Below are positions 53,301 to 62,232 of a stretch of 64,000 nt of DNA, one piece after another. How positions within the stretch are numbered: position 1 is the first letter of the stretch; each line of letters begins with the position of its first letter. The position numbers and the translations under genes were made by a program. Under the pieces are notes generated by a model. That model saw only the letters and a program-made list of their open reading frames with translations. It was not told the origin of the DNA and did not search any database. Location: positions 5,585,001 to 5,649,000 of the forward strand of contig NZ_JAQFIL010000001.1 of the NCBI RefSeq assembly GCF_029504655.1, written 5' to 3'. Source of the stretch: Catalinimonas alkaloidigena (lineage in GTDB: Bacteria; Bacteroidota; Bacteroidia; Cytophagales; Cyclobacteriaceae).

Positions 53301-54445
53301 AGCTTAATACCGAGCTTGAAAAGAGAGTAGAAGACCGTACCCGTGCGCTTACTGAAAGTGAACAACGCTTCCGGCTGGTAGCCCAAGCTACGAATGATGC
53401 TATCTGGGACTGGAATATGATGACCAATACATTTTGGTGGAACGATACTTTTGAAGAAATCTTTGGTTACGACCGAGATAAGCTAGAGCCGGGCATAGAC
53501 GCTTTGTTCAGTTACCTGCATAATGACGAATTAGAAGCTGTAAAAAATGATATAGACAGGGTAATTAACCATGGCGATAAGCAATGGTCATTTGAGCATC
53601 GCTTCAAAAAGTCTGATGGCTCATACGCTTACGTTTATAACCGTGCGTATATAATCCATAATGAATACGGGGTACCCTACCGGATACTAGGCTCAATGAT
53701 TGATGTCAGTAAGCTGAAAGAAGTGCAGGAAGAGCTAAAGCACAGCAACAAAAACCTGAAACGTATCAATGTTGACCTGGACAATTTTGTATACACTGCT
53801 TCCCATGACCTGAAAGCTCCTATTACTAACCTGGAAAGCCTGATTTCAATCTTAAAAAATGAAATCAACGGAGATGGCAAGAGAAGCGATATGGTCCTGG
53901 AAAAAATGGATACTTCTATTCAAAAGTTTAAAGACACACTAAAAGCACTGGCTGAAATTACTAAAGTACAACGTAATCCGGACAGCACCAGTGAGTTTCT
54001 CTCCATAAAGAAAACGCTGGACAATGTGCAGGAGGACATCAAACAGGCGATAGAAGAAGAAAAGCCGGAGATACATGAGGACCTGAAGGTAGATCAGTTG
54101 TATTACTCCCGAATTAACCTGAGAAGTATCATCTATAATTTGCTGAGCAATGCCATCAAGTACAAATCTCCTGACCGTAAACCGATTATTAACATACGCT
54201 CTTACGAAGAAGAAAATTACGTAGTACTGGAAGTGGAAGATAATGGTTTAGGCATGAATGAAAGGCAGCAGAAGAAGCTTTTTTCAATGTTCAAACGCTT
54301 TCACAAGCATGTACAGGGTACTGGTATTGGGCTTTATATGGTAAAGCGTATGGTTGAAAACAGAGATGGGTTTATCGAAGTGGAAAGCGAAGAAGGAGAA
54401 GGTACTTCCTTCAGAGTTTTTATCAAAAAAGAAAAAGCGCAATAA
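50342..54445 (+). CDS. CheB-CheR-PAS-histidine kinase hybrid
   Basis: The 1367-residue protein starts with a CheB methylesterase domain without receiver (about 20-205; catalytic Ser30, His57, Asp149). A CheR methyltransferase follows (about 222-490; SAM motif TACSTGEEAYTLA at 326-338). Next come a coiled coil of heptads (about 660-728) and three PAS-like regions (about 735-850, 870-985 and 1015-1140). A HisKA domain with SHDLKAPITN (His about 1155) and an HATPase domain (N box NAIKYKS, about 1268; G boxes DNGLGM and GTGIGLYMV) complete it. Such fusions are known sensory kinases. No receiver domain or response regulator gene follows. It lies 86 bases after bphP on the same strand. Confidence 0.92.
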   Translation: MRNKKASDQVINKEAEAIQENHFIVGVGASAGGLEAINELFDNIPEGYGFSYVVIQHLSPNYKSLMDELLAKHTKLKIIKAEEGKVIEPNCIYLIPNKNNMVIRNGRLHLIDKPSSSIPNNAIDVFFESLAEDKGNRVIGIVLSGTGSDGTKGIAAIKERRGMVIVQDPVTAKFDGMPNNAIASGNYDFILPPELMSEEILRYPQLVRQQHSHDNLNELDGMDPFQKILRLIKDSTSYDFTCYKKKTLERRISKRMAETGINELREYTLYLLNNPEEVDTLANEFLIGVTRFFRDPFAFDIIRDEVIPDLINKKNHDDQLKVWVTACSTGEEAYTLAILIHEHLERLGKKLNVKIFATDMDSRAIEIAAKGVYPISIESDLSRDKLNAHFSKEGKSYIISREIRKMVIFAQHNIIKDPPFGQMDMVSCRNMLIYMRSELQKKVMETFHFSLSVGGYLFLGSSESAGAIKDSLKVINKKWNIFQTTNKSKSFIFESREISNEPRDVQKTPNVQPKKLSVESKMKEAFHEAIVEELGYAAVFINESYDLLQAFGDYKKFLHLHENQLRMSLLKMVPKEVSVALTLALRKALSKNEKVVSKRIRLGKGKERRTISLIVKPYLSPHLYEQKFLLVLFRDEKTEQIIQDETDSDSYDNQVNIDRLSELEEELKETKEDLQTTVEELETSNEELQSSNEELLSSNEELQSTNEELQSLNEELHTVNAEHQIKIKELVELNDDLNNYFSSSNIGQIFVDRELIIRKYTPEVTKQVNLIDSDVGRPINHLSYNLKYDHFVEDIRSVINTQEVIEKELEVSDNQHYLMRIIPYIRQDKSVDGAVITFVDITRVKQLNNLLSGILQSSPNGIMAFDSVYEDKNIIDFKWVMANDAIKHIIGKAPDQLIGKSLLKEMPGMQKAGIFKKMKKIASKGGVLRQEVHYQYEELDIWIEVLAAPMKKGVAMTISDIHEKKEAEEELFIAYEEVKKGEEKLRKLNTELEKRVEDRTRALTESEQRFRLVAQATNDAIWDWNMMTNTFWWNDTFEEIFGYDRDKLEPGIDALFSYLHNDELEAVKNDIDRVINHGDKQWSFEHRFKKSDGSYAYVYNRAYIIHNEYGVPYRILGSMIDVSKLKEVQEELKHSNKNLKRINVDLDNFVYTASHDLKAPITNLESLISILKNEINGDGKRSDMVLEKMDTSIQKFKDTLKALAEITKVQRNPDSTSEFLSIKKTLDNVQEDIKQAIEEEKPEIHEDLKVDQLYYSRINLRSIIYNLLSNAIKYKSPDRKPIINIRSYEEENYVVLEVEDNGLGMNERQQKKLFSMFKRFHKHVQGTGIGLYMVKRMVENRDGFIEVESEEGEGTSFRVFIKKEKAQ
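52394..52498 (+). repeat. Five 21-bp heptad-coding repeats in the kinase coiled coil
   Basis: Five tandem 21-base units starting at 52394, 52415, 52436, 52457 and 52478 each begin AATGAAGAG or a near copy. They encode N-E-E-L-Q/L/H-x-x heptads (from about Asn685). The pattern is a known coiled-coil linker of CheB/CheR hybrids. It also explains a spurious Ser-rich ORF on the opposite strand. Confidence 0.9.
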
Positions 54446-54496
54446 AATAGTAAGGCATCAACACTGAAGGGGAGGGAGCGTAAACCATCATCATCA

Positions 54497-55972
54497 TCAA
54501 TCCGGTTCCCGCTCGTCTCTTAAGTGTATAAATTTTTTGTATGCTTCAAACAGCAGTTGATGAGCCTTTTTATCCGGCTGAAATACATTTTTCTTTTGAG
54601 GTATAATCTCTTCTATTGAGGTAATACCCAATGCAAAAGCTCCCAGCAGTACTGCTCCCCGGGCCACGCCATGCGTACTTGAAGAGCGATACACCGGCAA
54701 ATCAAACACATTGGCTATCAGCTGAGCCATAAAATCTGACTGGGTAAGGCCTCCGTCGGTCCACAGCCCTTCAATCTGGCTGGATGAAGCGGTCTGAAGC
54801 GTTTGAGCAATTCCGTACAGGTTGAATACAATACCTTCCAATGCGGCCCGGGCAAAATGGTCCCTTCCGTGCTGGCTTTGCACGCCATAAAATTTTCCGG
54901 AGACCTCTTCTCGCCACAAGGGGGCTCTCTCACCAAAAAAGTAAGGCAGGCAAATTACGCCTTCTGCTCCTACACCTGCTGTCTCTGCCTTTTGTAGAAT
55001 AACAGAAGGATCAGAAATATCAGGGTAAAACTTCTGCCTCAGCCAGTCCAGCACAATTCCTCCATTATTGGTAGGCCCGCCAATCACATGATATTGGTCT
55101 GTAAGGTAGTAATCAAATATGCTCATTGCCGGATCTGGCAATGTATTCCTGGCAGTAATACGGATGGCCCCGCTGGTTCCTAAAGTCAGGGTGGCTTCCT
55201 TTTGGTTGAAACCACTGGCGTTTAGGTTGGCCAGACAGCCATCACTGGCGCCAAGGATAAACTTTGTATCTTCAGTGATGTTCGGATGATCAAAACTTCT
55301 GAAGGCTGGCCTCCCCAACTGATATGTCGGAGGGACTACCAGAGATAGCTGATGCTCCGCTATTCCAGCCCATTCCAGGGCTTGCTGATTCCATTGCAGC
55401 GTTTCTTTGTTCCACAGGCCGGAAGCACCGGCAATCGCATAATCCACCATATAACGGCCAAACCACTGCGCAATGCAATACTCTTTGATACTTATAAATT
55501 TGTGGGTTTTCCTGAAAATTTCGGCTTGATTATCCCTGAGCCAGGCTATTTTGCACAATGGCAGCATGGCGTGTACCGGAGCACCTGAGTCTTCATATAG
55601 CTGCCTGCCCAATGCAGTTTTTCTCAACCCTGAGGCATATCGGCTACTCCGCACGTCCGCCCAGATGATCGCCGGCGTCAGGGCTTTACCCTGATCATCT
55701 ATCGCTATAAGGCTGTGCATGGCTGCACCAAAAGATATAGCAGCTACCGGCCTGCTAAGCTGGTCTAAGACCTGTTTTAAATTTTTTTCAGTTACCTTCA
55801 GAATTTCTTCCGGATCCTGTTCTCTGTAACCTGCTTCGGGCTGAGATAAAGAGTAGGTTGCCTCCGCAACAGCTACTGTCTCTCCCAGAGGATTAGCAGC
55901 CAGCACTTTAACACCTGTGGTCCCTACATCAATCCCTATGATAAGCTGCTCACGATCTGTAATATCCTTCAT
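54497..55972 (-). CDS. gntK: FGGY-family carbohydrate kinase (gluconokinase type)
   Basis: The 491-residue kinase has the FGGY N-terminal phosphate motif IIGIDVGTTGVKV, the gluconokinase-like AAMHSLIAID and SGAPVHAMLP segments, LGASDGCLANL and the ATP-site GLWTDGGLTQSDFM region. It should phosphorylate gluconate or a similar sugar acid or polyol in the cytoplasm. It lies 101 bases downstream of the SusD gene on the same strand and may belong to the same catabolic unit, taking up a product of the imported glycan. Other FGGY substrates cannot be excluded. Confidence 0.87.
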   Translation of the reverse strand: MKDITDREQLIIGIDVGTTGVKVLAANPLGETVAVAEATYSLSQPEAGYREQDPEEILKVTEKNLKQVLDQLSRPVAAISFGAAMHSLIAIDDQGKALTPAIIWADVRSSRYASGLRKTALGRQLYEDSGAPVHAMLPLCKIAWLRDNQAEIFRKTHKFISIKEYCIAQWFGRYMVDYAIAGASGLWNKETLQWNQQALEWAGIAEHQLSLVVPPTYQLGRPAFRSFDHPNITEDTKFILGASDGCLANLNASGFNQKEATLTLGTSGAIRITARNTLPDPAMSIFDYYLTDQYHVIGGPTNNGGIVLDWLRQKFYPDISDPSVILQKAETAGVGAEGVICLPYFFGERAPLWREEVSGKFYGVQSQHGRDHFARAALEGIVFNLYGIAQTLQTASSSQIEGLWTDGGLTQSDFMAQLIANVFDLPVYRSSSTHGVARGAVLLGAFALGITSIEEIIPQKKNVFQPDKKAHQLLFEAYKKFIHLRDEREPD

Positions 55973-56073
55973 TTTGGCAAGATAAGGGGTTATAGTCAGA
56001 AGTTGAAACGCTTTTCCTTGTGCTCTTTTTTAACCTCAGGCTTCTCATTCCGGTCTTTTGGACCCAAGGACAT

Positions 56074-57567
56074 TTACCAACCTGGATTCTGTTCAAAGTT
56101 ATTTAGCCTGACTTCTCGCTGAGGTATAGGATAAAGGAGTTTGTATTCCTGTATATGATAGGATACATCACTCAGGCGACTTTTTTTGGTTTTCTGAACT
56201 TCTCCGTGCGCATGCATTACTGCCATCGCTTTTCCCGTCCGCAACAGGTTAAACCAACGATGGTTTTCAAATGCCAACTCTACTCTTTGCTCGTGATAAA
56301 TGGCATCTCTGAGTTCCTCTGTATTCATTCCTTCGCTCAGTGGGCTCAGGCCCGCTCTGCTACGTACCGGGTTAAGATAAGCAAGAGCCGTACTGACATT
56401 TCCAACTTCAAGATAAGCTTCTGCCAGCATGAGTAATACATGGGCATAACGATATACAGGCCAGTTTTCATTCGTGCGCCCCCGCTCTTCAAAGGGATGC
56501 ACAAATTTTTTGATGTAAGGAATTGAATCTCCTAGGGCTACATCGTGCTGACGATTATCGGCGGAAACATAAAATGCGATTGATGCTTCTTTTCGTTTAT
56601 CACCGGCTTCGTATGCCATCAGTATATCTTCGGTAGGGATATTATACCCGGCACGTGACCTGCCCAAATCCGTAAAGCCGATAATATCAGTACCAGAATT
56701 GAAAGGGACAAAACGGTAAGCATATTCGCTGGCCTCCCCTTCAAGGGTAGCGTTGAATTGTATTTCAAAGATGGATTCTTTGTGATTCTTATTCGCGGGA
56801 TCGAATATGTCGCCATAGTCCGCCAGTAAACTGTACTGAAGCTGTGTGACCTGCTCCAAGCTTTCAATCGCCAGCTCATAATCACCTAAGCTCAGATAAA
56901 CTTCTCCCAGCATCGTCAGCGCTGCTCCACGGGTAGCGCGCCCCAGGTTTTGTTCATCGTACGTATCAGGGAGGCTGTGGATCGCATTCTCCAGATCGTT
57001 AATGATCTGAGCATAAATTTCCTCTACAGAACTTCTAACTTTTGTGAATGCCTCATCCGGCACATTTACTTCCCTCGTTACGAGGGGAACTCTTCCGTAC
57101 AATCGGACCAGATGAAAGTAATATAAAGCGCGCATAAATCTGGCTTCGGCACCGTACTGTGCTTTGAGGGTTACATTTTCAAAGCTTACACCATCTATGC
57201 GGTTGAGGATAATATTGGATTGCTGAATGCCCAGGTAGCTTACATCCCAGATGCGTTGTACATCATAATTATCCGTAGTAATCAGAAACTCATCCAACTC
57301 TTCAGTTTGCTGCTCTCCACGGTCTGACTCATTAAACTGATAAGTAGTATTGTCGGAGCGCATTTCGGTCATTGCCCAGAAATTGATTTTGTCGTGCGTG
57401 TTATAAAAGCTTTGCAAATGCCCATAAGCCCCGTTCACCGCACTCAGTATCTGTTGCTCTGTCTGGTAATACGTATTTCCGCTGACTGATGAGACCGGCG
57501 CTACCTCCAGCATATCCGCACAGGCGGTAGTTATAAGGCCAAATAAAACGTATCTCCAGTTTTTCAT
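56074..57567 (-). CDS. SusD/RagB-family nutrient-binding lipoprotein
   Basis: The 497-residue lipoprotein has lipobox ITTAC. The SusD fold is marked by NTYYQTEQQILSAVNGAYG near the N-terminus, TPR-like helices with AEARFMRALYYFHLVRLYG, and a C-terminal RxxxL-type end with YKLLYPIPQREV. It is the surface ligand-binding partner of the SusC encoded 20 bases upstream. ATG 57567 is used; a TTG six codons upstream is less likely since it would lengthen the signal peptide without benefit. Confidence 0.95.
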   Translation of the reverse strand: MKNWRYVLFGLITTACADMLEVAPVSSVSGNTYYQTEQQILSAVNGAYGHLQSFYNTHDKINFWAMTEMRSDNTTYQFNESDRGEQQTEELDEFLITTDNYDVQRIWDVSYLGIQQSNIILNRIDGVSFENVTLKAQYGAEARFMRALYYFHLVRLYGRVPLVTREVNVPDEAFTKVRSSVEEIYAQIINDLENAIHSLPDTYDEQNLGRATRGAALTMLGEVYLSLGDYELAIESLEQVTQLQYSLLADYGDIFDPANKNHKESIFEIQFNATLEGEASEYAYRFVPFNSGTDIIGFTDLGRSRAGYNIPTEDILMAYEAGDKRKEASIAFYVSADNRQHDVALGDSIPYIKKFVHPFEERGRTNENWPVYRYAHVLLMLAEAYLEVGNVSTALAYLNPVRSRAGLSPLSEGMNTEELRDAIYHEQRVELAFENHRWFNLLRTGKAMAVMHAHGEVQKTKKSRLSDVSYHIQEYKLLYPIPQREVRLNNFEQNPGW

Positions 57568-57587
57568 GCTACTATCAGCTAGCAAAG

Positions 57588-60500
57588 CTAAAAACTAAGT
57601 TTAGCTCCCAATATAAATGTTCTGGGTACTGGATATGGTGAGTAGTCAAGCCCCGGAACCAATGTTCCGCTCCCCCCCTTCTCACCATAGTTAGTGACCT
57701 CAGGGTTACCTTTGTATTTTGTAATTAGCAGTGCATTCTGCACACTTAGGTATATCCTGGCATGCTGGAGTATACCCTCCGCCACATCCTCGGGTAGCGT
57801 ATAGCCCAAGCTAATATTTTTTACATTAAGATTGGAGTTATCTTCTACCCAGAGTGAGCTGACATCTCTGAACATCACCCTTGCTCTTCCTGAACCATTG
57901 GTCGTAGGGATAAAACCGCTACCGGGAGCTTCAGGGGAACGCCAGCGATCTGCCACTTCTCTTTTTACATTAAAAACACCATCAATATTGTTAAAATACT
58001 CATTATACGCCCTGATTCTGGAACCACCTACAGCGCCTGTCATGATGATTTTTAAGTCAAAATTCCGATAAGAAAGATGGTTGGTAAACCCAAAAATATA
58101 GTCCGGGTACGGATTACCAATGATGTCAAAATCTTTGATGGGCGTGATCATGCCATCACCATCCATATCTTTAAAGCGCAGATTACCAGGTATTGCCCCG
58201 GCAAAAGAAGGCCCTGCCTTTACTTCTTCTTCACTCTGGTAAATACCATCAAACACATAGCCATAAAACATGGCCAGAGGCTTACCTACCATGGTAATGT
58301 GGGTCGGACTTTTTTCACCCGTCTCCCCCGAAAGTATAGGAGCGCCAGCCCGTCCTAGCGCCAACACTTTATTTTTATTAAAAGCAATATTAAAATTTGA
58401 GCTCCAGCTCAGCGTCGCATGCTTTAGATTACGTGAAGCTAAGCTCAGTTCCAGTCCTTCATTCTGTATTTCACCCCGGTTTTCTGTTACCTGCGCATAG
58501 CCGGAAGAGGAAGGAATTTCTACATTGAGCAAGAGGTCTTTGGTGTTTCTTTTATAATAGTCAGCACTTAGAAAAACCCTGTTATTTAACAAGCCCACGT
58601 CCATTCCAATATCTATTTCCCTGGTTTTCTCCCAGCCCAGCTCCGGATTACCCAATGTGCTCATGATCCTACCACCCGCTAAGCTTTCATTGAACACATA
58701 GTCGTTGGAGATCAGTTGGCCGAAATAGGTGTAGTTGCCAATATCAAAGTTACCACTCAACCCATAAGATACCCTCATCTTTAGTTCGCTCAACCATGCT
58801 GCATTGCTAAGAAAGGGTTCGTCGGATAACCTCCATCCCAGGGCTACTGAGGGGAAAGTCCCCCAGCGATTGTTATTTCCAAATCTTGAAGAGCCGTCTC
58901 GCCTGACAGTGGTCGTGAGCAGGTACTTATTTCTAAAACTATAATTTAGCCGGGCCAGAAAAGAAAGCAGCGCCCACTCTTCTTCAAATGTATTCCCGCT
59001 AATTCTGCCGGCGGCATTCAGTGTTTTGACTTCATCATCAGGAAAATCATCTCCAACAAATTCACTACTTTTCAATGTCTGTTTTTGTACTGTATACCCC
59101 AATAAGGTACTAAGAGAGTGGCCATCACCGAAATCACCTTGATAGCTCAGCGTATTTTCATTTAGCCAATTAAAAAAAGTATTGCTTACGTAGCGGGCGG
59201 AAGGGATAGTGGGTGGAGGCTGAAAAGTATAACCTACGGTAGAAGGGTGAAAGTATGTTTCATCCTCATGCTGCCAGTCTACATTGAAGGTAGATTTGAA
59301 GGTAAGATGTTCTGCAATTTCATAGTCCGCAAAAGTATTGATCAGCGTGCGAACACGGTTCCTGTCGTCATCTACTTCGTTCAATACCATCACAGGATTT
59401 GGGTACTCAAATGTCCCCGGAGAGGAGATCATTACATTATAGGAGCCATCTGAATTGTATACCGGTGGAATCGGGCTGGCTACCAATGCCTCGCCAAAAC
59501 CCTCTTCCCCTCTTCCCAGGCCTCCGCTAACTGACCGCTTTCTTAATGAATAGGATGGAGCCAGGTTGATCCCTAACTGTAAACGATCTGAAAGCTCTGC
59601 CGTAATATTGGCTCTGAAATTAAGCCGCTGGTACCCGGTAGCCAACACTACACCTTCCTGGCGGAAATAGCCGGCAGAAAAATAAGAGGCAAGTTTATCA
59701 CTTCCTCTGCTGACACTCAGGCTAATATGCTGGATAGGCGCTATTCTGGTAATTTCATCAAACCAGTTCGTCCCTACTCCTAACTGTCCGGGATTCCTAT
59801 AGATTTCAGGGAGGTCAGTCTCAGTAGGTTCACGGCCTTCTTCAAAACGGATACGATCGGAGATAGCTTCCTTTCTGTATTGAGCAAACTCACGTGCATT
59901 CATCAGGTCAGGACGGTACCGCTCACTTACAGCCTGCAAGCCCCCATAAACCCCCAATTGAATACGGGACTCCCCCTTTTTACCTTGTCTGGTGGTGATC
60001 ATAATTACGCCATTGGCTCCTCTGGAACCGTAAATTGCGGTAGCCGATGCATCCTTTAATATAGATACTGAAGCGATATCCTCAGGGGGAATGTCATTCA
60101 TAGGATTGAACCGCTCAGTAGAGGTGGAAGAAAGAGGAAATCCATCAATCACATACAAGGGCTGGCTCCCTGCTCCTACCGCGCCTACTCCTCTGATCTG
60201 GACTTGTGGCCCTCCTCCCGGTATACCGTTAGAGGTACTGATCTGTACGCCTGCCACCTGACCCGCCAACTGCTGATCGAGACCGGATAGCGGTAGGTCT
60301 TCTATAGTCTGCATATCTACCGTAACAACTGCACCCGTTACTTCTTCTGTACGTTGTGTACCGTAGCCTACTACTACCACTTCAGAAAGAGAATGCAGAC
60401 CAGTAGCCATTGCTACATCAATAGTAGTTTGCTTACCAATTTCTACTTCCCGGGTGGTATAACCCACAGAGGAAAAGACCAGGATGCCTGCTTCTTTTCC

Positions 60501-61145
60501 TACTTCCAATTGATACTTACCCGCAGCATCAGTTACGGTTCCTCTGCTTGTTCCCTTGACCAGCACATTGATGCCCGGCAGAGGCATAGCTGTATTCTCC
60601 TCCCTTACCTTTCCGCTTATAACTTTTAGCCTGCTACTATCTTCAAGGTGCTTATTGCTCACCACACGCATACTTTCCGCCTCTTCAGATTGCTGAGATT
60701 CCTCTTTTAGCGACTGTGTCTGTTGTTGAAGCGGACCTACCGGCCTGCTGCCTGTATTCTGCTTCTTTGGCATAATCACCAGATAGTCCCCTAGCCGGCT
60801 TATTTCCAGGTTTAGGGGGAGCAGGTACTGCCTCAGCTTTTTGAGGAAAGCCCCCTTAGCATGTATTATTTTCCTAAAATCCGAAGCTGAAAGGAAGCGG
60901 TTTTCTACCAAAGCTTCATCATAGGCAAACTTCACCTGATACTGTGCCTCCAGGCGGCTCAGGGCTTCCTTCAGAGAGATTTCATTCCGAGAGATTTCAT
61001 CCCGAGAGATTTCATCCTGAAAATGAAAGTATATTTCTGTATCAGTATCTGCGTAAACAGGACAGGGGGAAAAAGCAGCTAAGCTGCAACAGCAGAAAAT
61101 AAAAAAGAGAAGCTTTCTCTTCCTGGAATAAAAACACGGACTCAT
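57588..61145 (-). CDS. SusC/RagA transporter with N-terminal STN signalling domain
   Basis: The 1185-residue outer-membrane protein has a signal peptide (to about residue 32). A short repeat of DEISR/NEIS units and an STN (secretin/TonB N-terminal) domain (about 55-130, with LKEALSRLEAQYQVKFAYD) follow, then a low-complexity Gln/Ser linker. A CarboxypepD_reg-like domain (about 175-255), a plug (about 265-385, with LKDASATAIYGSRGANGVI) and the barrel complete it. STN-containing transducers talk to FecR-type anti-sigma proteins, and a fecR-like gene precedes it by 52 bases. The imported ligand is unknown, though the cluster suggests a glycan. Confidence 0.95.
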   Translation of the reverse strand: MSPCFYSRKRKLLFFIFCCCSLAAFSPCPVYADTDTEIYFHFQDEISRDEISRNEISLKEALSRLEAQYQVKFAYDEALVENRFLSASDFRKIIHAKGAFLKKLRQYLLPLNLEISRLGDYLVIMPKKQNTGSRPVGPLQQQTQSLKEESQQSEEAESMRVVSNKHLEDSSRLKVISGKVREENTAMPLPGINVLVKGTSRGTVTDAAGKYQLEVGKEAGILVFSSVGYTTREVEIGKQTTIDVAMATGLHSLSEVVVVGYGTQRTEEVTGAVVTVDMQTIEDLPLSGLDQQLAGQVAGVQISTSNGIPGGGPQVQIRGVGAVGAGSQPLYVIDGFPLSSTSTERFNPMNDIPPEDIASVSILKDASATAIYGSRGANGVIMITTRQGKKGESRIQLGVYGGLQAVSERYRPDLMNAREFAQYRKEAISDRIRFEEGREPTETDLPEIYRNPGQLGVGTNWFDEITRIAPIQHISLSVSRGSDKLASYFSAGYFRQEGVVLATGYQRLNFRANITAELSDRLQLGINLAPSYSLRKRSVSGGLGRGEEGFGEALVASPIPPVYNSDGSYNVMISSPGTFEYPNPVMVLNEVDDDRNRVRTLINTFADYEIAEHLTFKSTFNVDWQHEDETYFHPSTVGYTFQPPPTIPSARYVSNTFFNWLNENTLSYQGDFGDGHSLSTLLGYTVQKQTLKSSEFVGDDFPDDEVKTLNAAGRISGNTFEEEWALLSFLARLNYSFRNKYLLTTTVRRDGSSRFGNNNRWGTFPSVALGWRLSDEPFLSNAAWLSELKMRVSYGLSGNFDIGNYTYFGQLISNDYVFNESLAGGRIMSTLGNPELGWEKTREIDIGMDVGLLNNRVFLSADYYKRNTKDLLLNVEIPSSSGYAQVTENRGEIQNEGLELSLASRNLKHATLSWSSNFNIAFNKNKVLALGRAGAPILSGETGEKSPTHITMVGKPLAMFYGYVFDGIYQSEEEVKAGPSFAGAIPGNLRFKDMDGDGMITPIKDFDIIGNPYPDYIFGFTNHLSYRNFDLKIIMTGAVGGSRIRAYNEYFNNIDGVFNVKREVADRWRSPEAPGSGFIPTTNGSGRARVMFRDVSSLWVEDNSNLNVKNISLGYTLPEDVAEGILQHARIYLSVQNALLITKYKGNPEVTNYGEKGGSGTLVPGLDYSPYPVPRTFILGAKLSF
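60976..61020. repeat. Three 15-bp tandem repeats in the STN-SusC gene
   Basis: Three near-identical 15-base units (GAGATTTCATTCCGA and variants) lie head to tail. They code for the in-frame repeats DEISR, DEISR and NEIS between signal peptide and STN domain. Copy-number changes would add or remove five residues without a frameshift. Confidence 0.85.
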
Positions 61146-61197
61146 TGAGTAGATTTTGGTTGCGGTAAGTATGAGACCTCTCTCCTTTTTGCCTGTA

Positions 61198-62232
61198 TCA
61201 GTGCTTTTTACTGATCGTAATTACTCCATCTTTGTTTGTAATGTCAACCTGCATGGATTTGGCGATAAGATTCAGAAGCACATCAAGCTCACCAAAAGGC
61301 ACACTTGCGCTGAACCTCCGTTCACCTAATTCTTCTGATTCAAATTTCACCGTCAGGCCATAATCGTCTTCTATTTTCTTTCCAATAACCTTCAGAGGAG
61401 TAGCTTCATAAGTATGTTTACCATTCTTCCAGCTAAGATCAACCCGAATATTCGCTTTCTTTCTTTTGAAAGATTGATTCTGCTTAGAATAGCTTACCAG
61501 TTCACCGGCTTGCATTCTGAGCCTTTCTTCTTCCACCTCTTTCTTTTTGAGCTCAACCACACCTTCCTCCAAGACTACTAAGGTAAGGTTTCTTCTGTCC
61601 AGCACGTTGAAACTTGTGCCTAAAACTTCAATGTCTATTTCCTGAGCATGCACAATGAATTTACAAAGCTCAGCCTTTGGGCTTGTGTCCATTTTTTTCT
61701 CCACTTCAAAATAAGCTTCTCCATCCAGCCATACTTCTCTGTTTTCATCCCAGTCGGCGGCAATTTTCAATGTGGTATTTGCGTTAAGTAACACCTGAGA
61801 ACCATCAGGAAGCACTACTTTTCGTTGTTTTCCATATCCGGTACTATATTCTGCCGTAGGCAACCACTGCTGAAGCAGAAAGATACTCAAAATAATAAGG
61901 CCACTTACTACCGCGGCTGACTTAAGCCACCTGAAGCGTGAAGAAAGATTAAGCGTAATATTCTTTTTTGACGACTGCTGTGAGTAGCCTTCAAAAAGCT
62001 CAGCTTTAATACTGCTTTTCACTTCCTGAAAATCATCTTCACTGTATTGTGCTTCTTCAATTTCCACCGATTTTACAATCACTCTGGCCTCTTGAATGAT
62101 ATTCCGCTTAGCTGGATGATCCCTGAGCCACTGCTCCCAAAAGGTATTTGTAAGCTCATCGGGTGATCTGACCCACCGCTGAAAGAAATGATCAGTCACA
62201 AAATCGTTAACATGAAAATATTCGTAATTCAT
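61198..62232 (-). CDS. FecR-family anti-sigma regulator
   Basis: The 344-residue protein has a cytoplasmic N-terminal FecR-type domain (about 10-90, with FFQRWVRSPDE), one transmembrane helix (about 108-128) and a periplasmic FecR domain. The latter has YSTGYGKQRKVVLPDGSQVLLNANTTLKI in parts and the C-terminal STN-interacting segment with SASVPFGELDVLLNLIAKS. It holds an ECF sigma factor inactive until the STN-SusC signals ligand binding. No sigma-70-like ECF gene lies upstream where it is usually found; instead a divergent sulfatase gene occupies that side. ATG 62232. Confidence 0.93.
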   Translation of the reverse strand: MNYEYFHVNDFVTDHFFQRWVRSPDELTNTFWEQWLRDHPAKRNIIQEARVIVKSVEIEEAQYSEDDFQEVKSSIKAELFEGYSQQSSKKNITLNLSSRFRWLKSAAVVSGLIILSIFLLQQWLPTAEYSTGYGKQRKVVLPDGSQVLLNANTTLKIAADWDENREVWLDGEAYFEVEKKMDTSPKAELCKFIVHAQEIDIEVLGTSFNVLDRRNLTLVVLEEGVVELKKKEVEEERLRMQAGELVSYSKQNQSFKRKKANIRVDLSWKNGKHTYEATPLKVIGKKIEDDYGLTVKFESEELGERRFSASVPFGELDVLLNLIAKSMQVDITNKDGVITISKKH

